From Syntrophomonadaceae bacterium (lineage in GTDB: Bacteria; Bacillota; Dethiobacteria; DTU022), in NCBI GenBank assembly GCA_007136055.1, contig SLHT01000070.1:1-6689 (forward strand): a stretch of 6,689 nt of DNA, written 5' to 3'. The position numbers and the translations under genes were made by a program. The notes beneath the pieces were generated by a model, which had not been told where the DNA came from, searched no databases, and saw nothing but the letters and a program-made list of their open reading frames with translations. Of the stretch, positions 5,852 to 6,689 are shown in pieces (the first letter of the stretch is position 1; every line of letters starts with the position of its first letter).

Positions 5852-5914
5852 GCCGGAGATCAGTTGTTGGAGCCTGGGGGTTGGAAATACTTTTCACCCC
5901 CACTCCGGCTTTTT
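5852..5914 (+). terminator. Intrinsic terminator after dnaK
   Basis: GCCGGAG (5852-5858) pairs perfectly with CTCCGGC (5903-5909), and within it GGGGGT (5876-5881) pairs with ACCCCC (5896-5901), extended by weaker pairs. TTTTT (5910-5914) follows directly. The outer arm leaves a 17-base unpaired stretch on the 5' side. An inner alternative uses GGAG at 5869-5872 with CTCC at 5903-5906. Either way a GC-rich hairpin abuts a T run, so most dnaK transcripts should end here and grpE probably needs its own promoter or read-through. Confidence 0.85.
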
Positions 5915-5924
5915 ATCAAGAATT

Positions 5925-6010
5925 TCCCCCCGGCCTCCAGCTCCAGCCTCCTATCCCTGATCCGGTTGGGGTAAGGGTGAGGGGCAATATCGTTGCAGTG
6001 ATATAACGAT
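5925..6010. other. GC-rich strand-asymmetric spacer between dnaK and grpE
   Basis: The 293-base gap between dnaK and grpE holds no gene. After the terminator comes a C-rich stretch (5925-5957), then a G-rich stretch with GGTTGGGG, AAGGGTGAGGGG (5964-5984), then an inverted repeat ATCGTT (5989-5994) and AACGAT (6005-6010). C-rich followed by G-rich tracts can fold together and look like a dispersed intergenic repeat, but only one copy is visible here. No convincing promoter for grpE was found; TTATAA at about 6031 is a lone -10-like match. Confidence 0.35.
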
Positions 6011-6074
6011 TTAGCGGAAATAACCAGAGTTTATAAGTCAGCCCTGCCTTCGGGTTGCGTTTGGAGGTATGAAA

Positions 6075-6620
6075 ATGGATAATAGAAAATATAAAGATGG
6101 CGTAAGCCGTAATTATAGCAGCAAGCAGAACTGTGAAGAAAGTGAGAAATCAGGCGGGATTGAAGCTTTAGAAACAGAAATTGAACAACTAAAGCGCGGG
6201 TTGGAAGAGGAAAAAAACCGCCACCTGCGAACCCATGCTGATTTTGATAATTACCGTAAACGCATGGAACGTGAAGCAGAAGTAAAAAAAATACTGGCGA
6301 AAAAAGAAATTCTGCTCGATTTACTATATTTCTCAGACTACTTTGAACAAGCTCGAAAACACGTTCAGGATCCTGATGCGGCCAGGGGTATTGAAATTAT
6401 GGCCCGTCAATTCAATGAACTTTTATATAAACACGGGGTCAGGACGATTAAATGCCTGGGTGAGCCTTTTAACCCCGAAGAACATGAAGGAATCGGCTAT
6501 GTCGCAACCGGTGACTGTCCGGAAGGCTGTGTGGCTGAAGAAGTATACCCCGGCTACAAGCTGGGCGATACTTTACTAAAACCGGCCCAGGTAATGGTCG
6601 CCAGGGATCCGGAAGAGTAA
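6075..6620 (+). CDS. grpE: Divergent GrpE nucleotide exchange factor
   Basis: The 181-residue protein releases ADP from DnaK so that clients are freed, acting as a cytosolic dimer. A charged, low-complexity N-terminus (1-28) leads to a long coiled coil (about 29-75) containing HADFDNYRKRMERE, then a four-helix-bundle segment (78-122). The C-terminal beta-wing carries the GrpE signature: GEPFNPEEHEGIGYV at 129-143 and YPGYKLGDTLLKPAQVMVAR at 158-177. The segment LLDLLYFSDYFEQA replaces the usual LLPVxDNLERA, and three extra cysteines (C127, C148, C152) lie in the wing, so this is a divergent member. The start is ATG 6075, 7 bases after GGAGG (6063-6067); the in-frame ATG at 6069 is only one base from that site. 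It sits downstream of dnaK, the reverse of the usual order. Confidence 0.93.
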   Translation: MDNRKYKDGVSRNYSSKQNCEESEKSGGIEALETEIEQLKRGLEEEKNRHLRTHADFDNYRKRMEREAEVKKILAKKEILLDLLYFSDYFEQARKHVQDPDAARGIEIMARQFNELLYKHGVRTIKCLGEPFNPEEHEGIGYVATGDCPEGCVAEEVYPGYKLGDTLLKPAQVMVARDPEE

Positions 6621-6684
6621 ACGACTAAGCTGGGTTCTAACTTGTAAACTCATGTAACTTTTTATTGAACGTGGAGGAATATTT

Positions 6685-6689
6685 ATGTC
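6685..6689 (+). CDS. Start of a further gene, truncated by the window edge
   Basis: GTGGAGGAAT (6671-6680) gives a strong GGAGG ribosome binding site 7 bases before ATG at 6685, and only the first codon and two more bases are present. It lies 64 bases after the grpE stop on the same strand. A J-protein would be the natural partner of dnaK and grpE, but nothing in the visible bases shows this. Confidence 0.6.

Noticed and set aside
1..6689. CRISPR array, tRNA, rRNA, transposase or attachment site
   Set aside because: No regularly spaced repeats, cloverleaf with CCA end, rRNA cores, transposase motifs or paired terminal repeats were seen.

Overview
The window reads as chromosomal DNA from an anaerobic Firmicute of the Clostridia type. 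The reasons are strong AGGAGG-type ribosome binding sites, a TTG start codon, consensus sigma-A promoters, a rubredoxin-like iron protein, and the remnant of a minimal sufC-sufB iron-sulfur operon. No genus can be named from the sequence alone. One gene, dnaK, looks more cyanobacterial or Gram-negative than Firmicute.

Layout. Positions 1-500 hold no protein gene. They carry a large inverted repeat, a near-perfect sigma-A promoter, and a purine-rich transcript region of about 315 nt whose first and last bases pair in a 12-bp closing helix; I read this as a stand-alone structured ncRNA that I cannot name. Converging on it from the right is a minus-strand block: a sufC/sufB pseudogene (about 2470 to 2103), a cytidylate-kinase-like protein with an extra C-terminal nuclease-fold-like domain (2083 to 1115), and hypoxanthine phosphoribosyltransferase (1118 to 573), whose start overlaps the previous stop by 4 bases.

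On the plus strand, starting about 2570, a consensus promoter overlapping a perfect 8+8 palindrome drives a Phd/YefM-type antitoxin and a PIN-domain (VapC-like) toxin, which overlap by 8 bases. The toxin appears to have lost one of its conserved acidic residues. Next come a small rubredoxin-like protein with a helical C-terminal domain, a full-length DnaK, an intrinsic terminator, a GC-rich spacer, a divergent GrpE, and the first bases of a further gene with a good ribosome binding site.

How the parts work together. HPRT salvages purines; the overlapping kinase-like protein is probably co-translated with it and may be functionally linked. The suf remnant suggests these two genes once sat downstream of an iron-sulfur assembly operon that has since collapsed. 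The DnaK and GrpE proteins form a chaperone/nucleotide-exchange pair. No CIRCE operator lies in front of either gene and the order dnaK then grpE is reversed from the usual hrcA-grpE-dnaK-dnaJ, so this is probably a secondary chaperone set. The strongest candidates for something undescribed are the ncRNA at 156-469 and the kinase/nuclease-fold fusion beside hpt.
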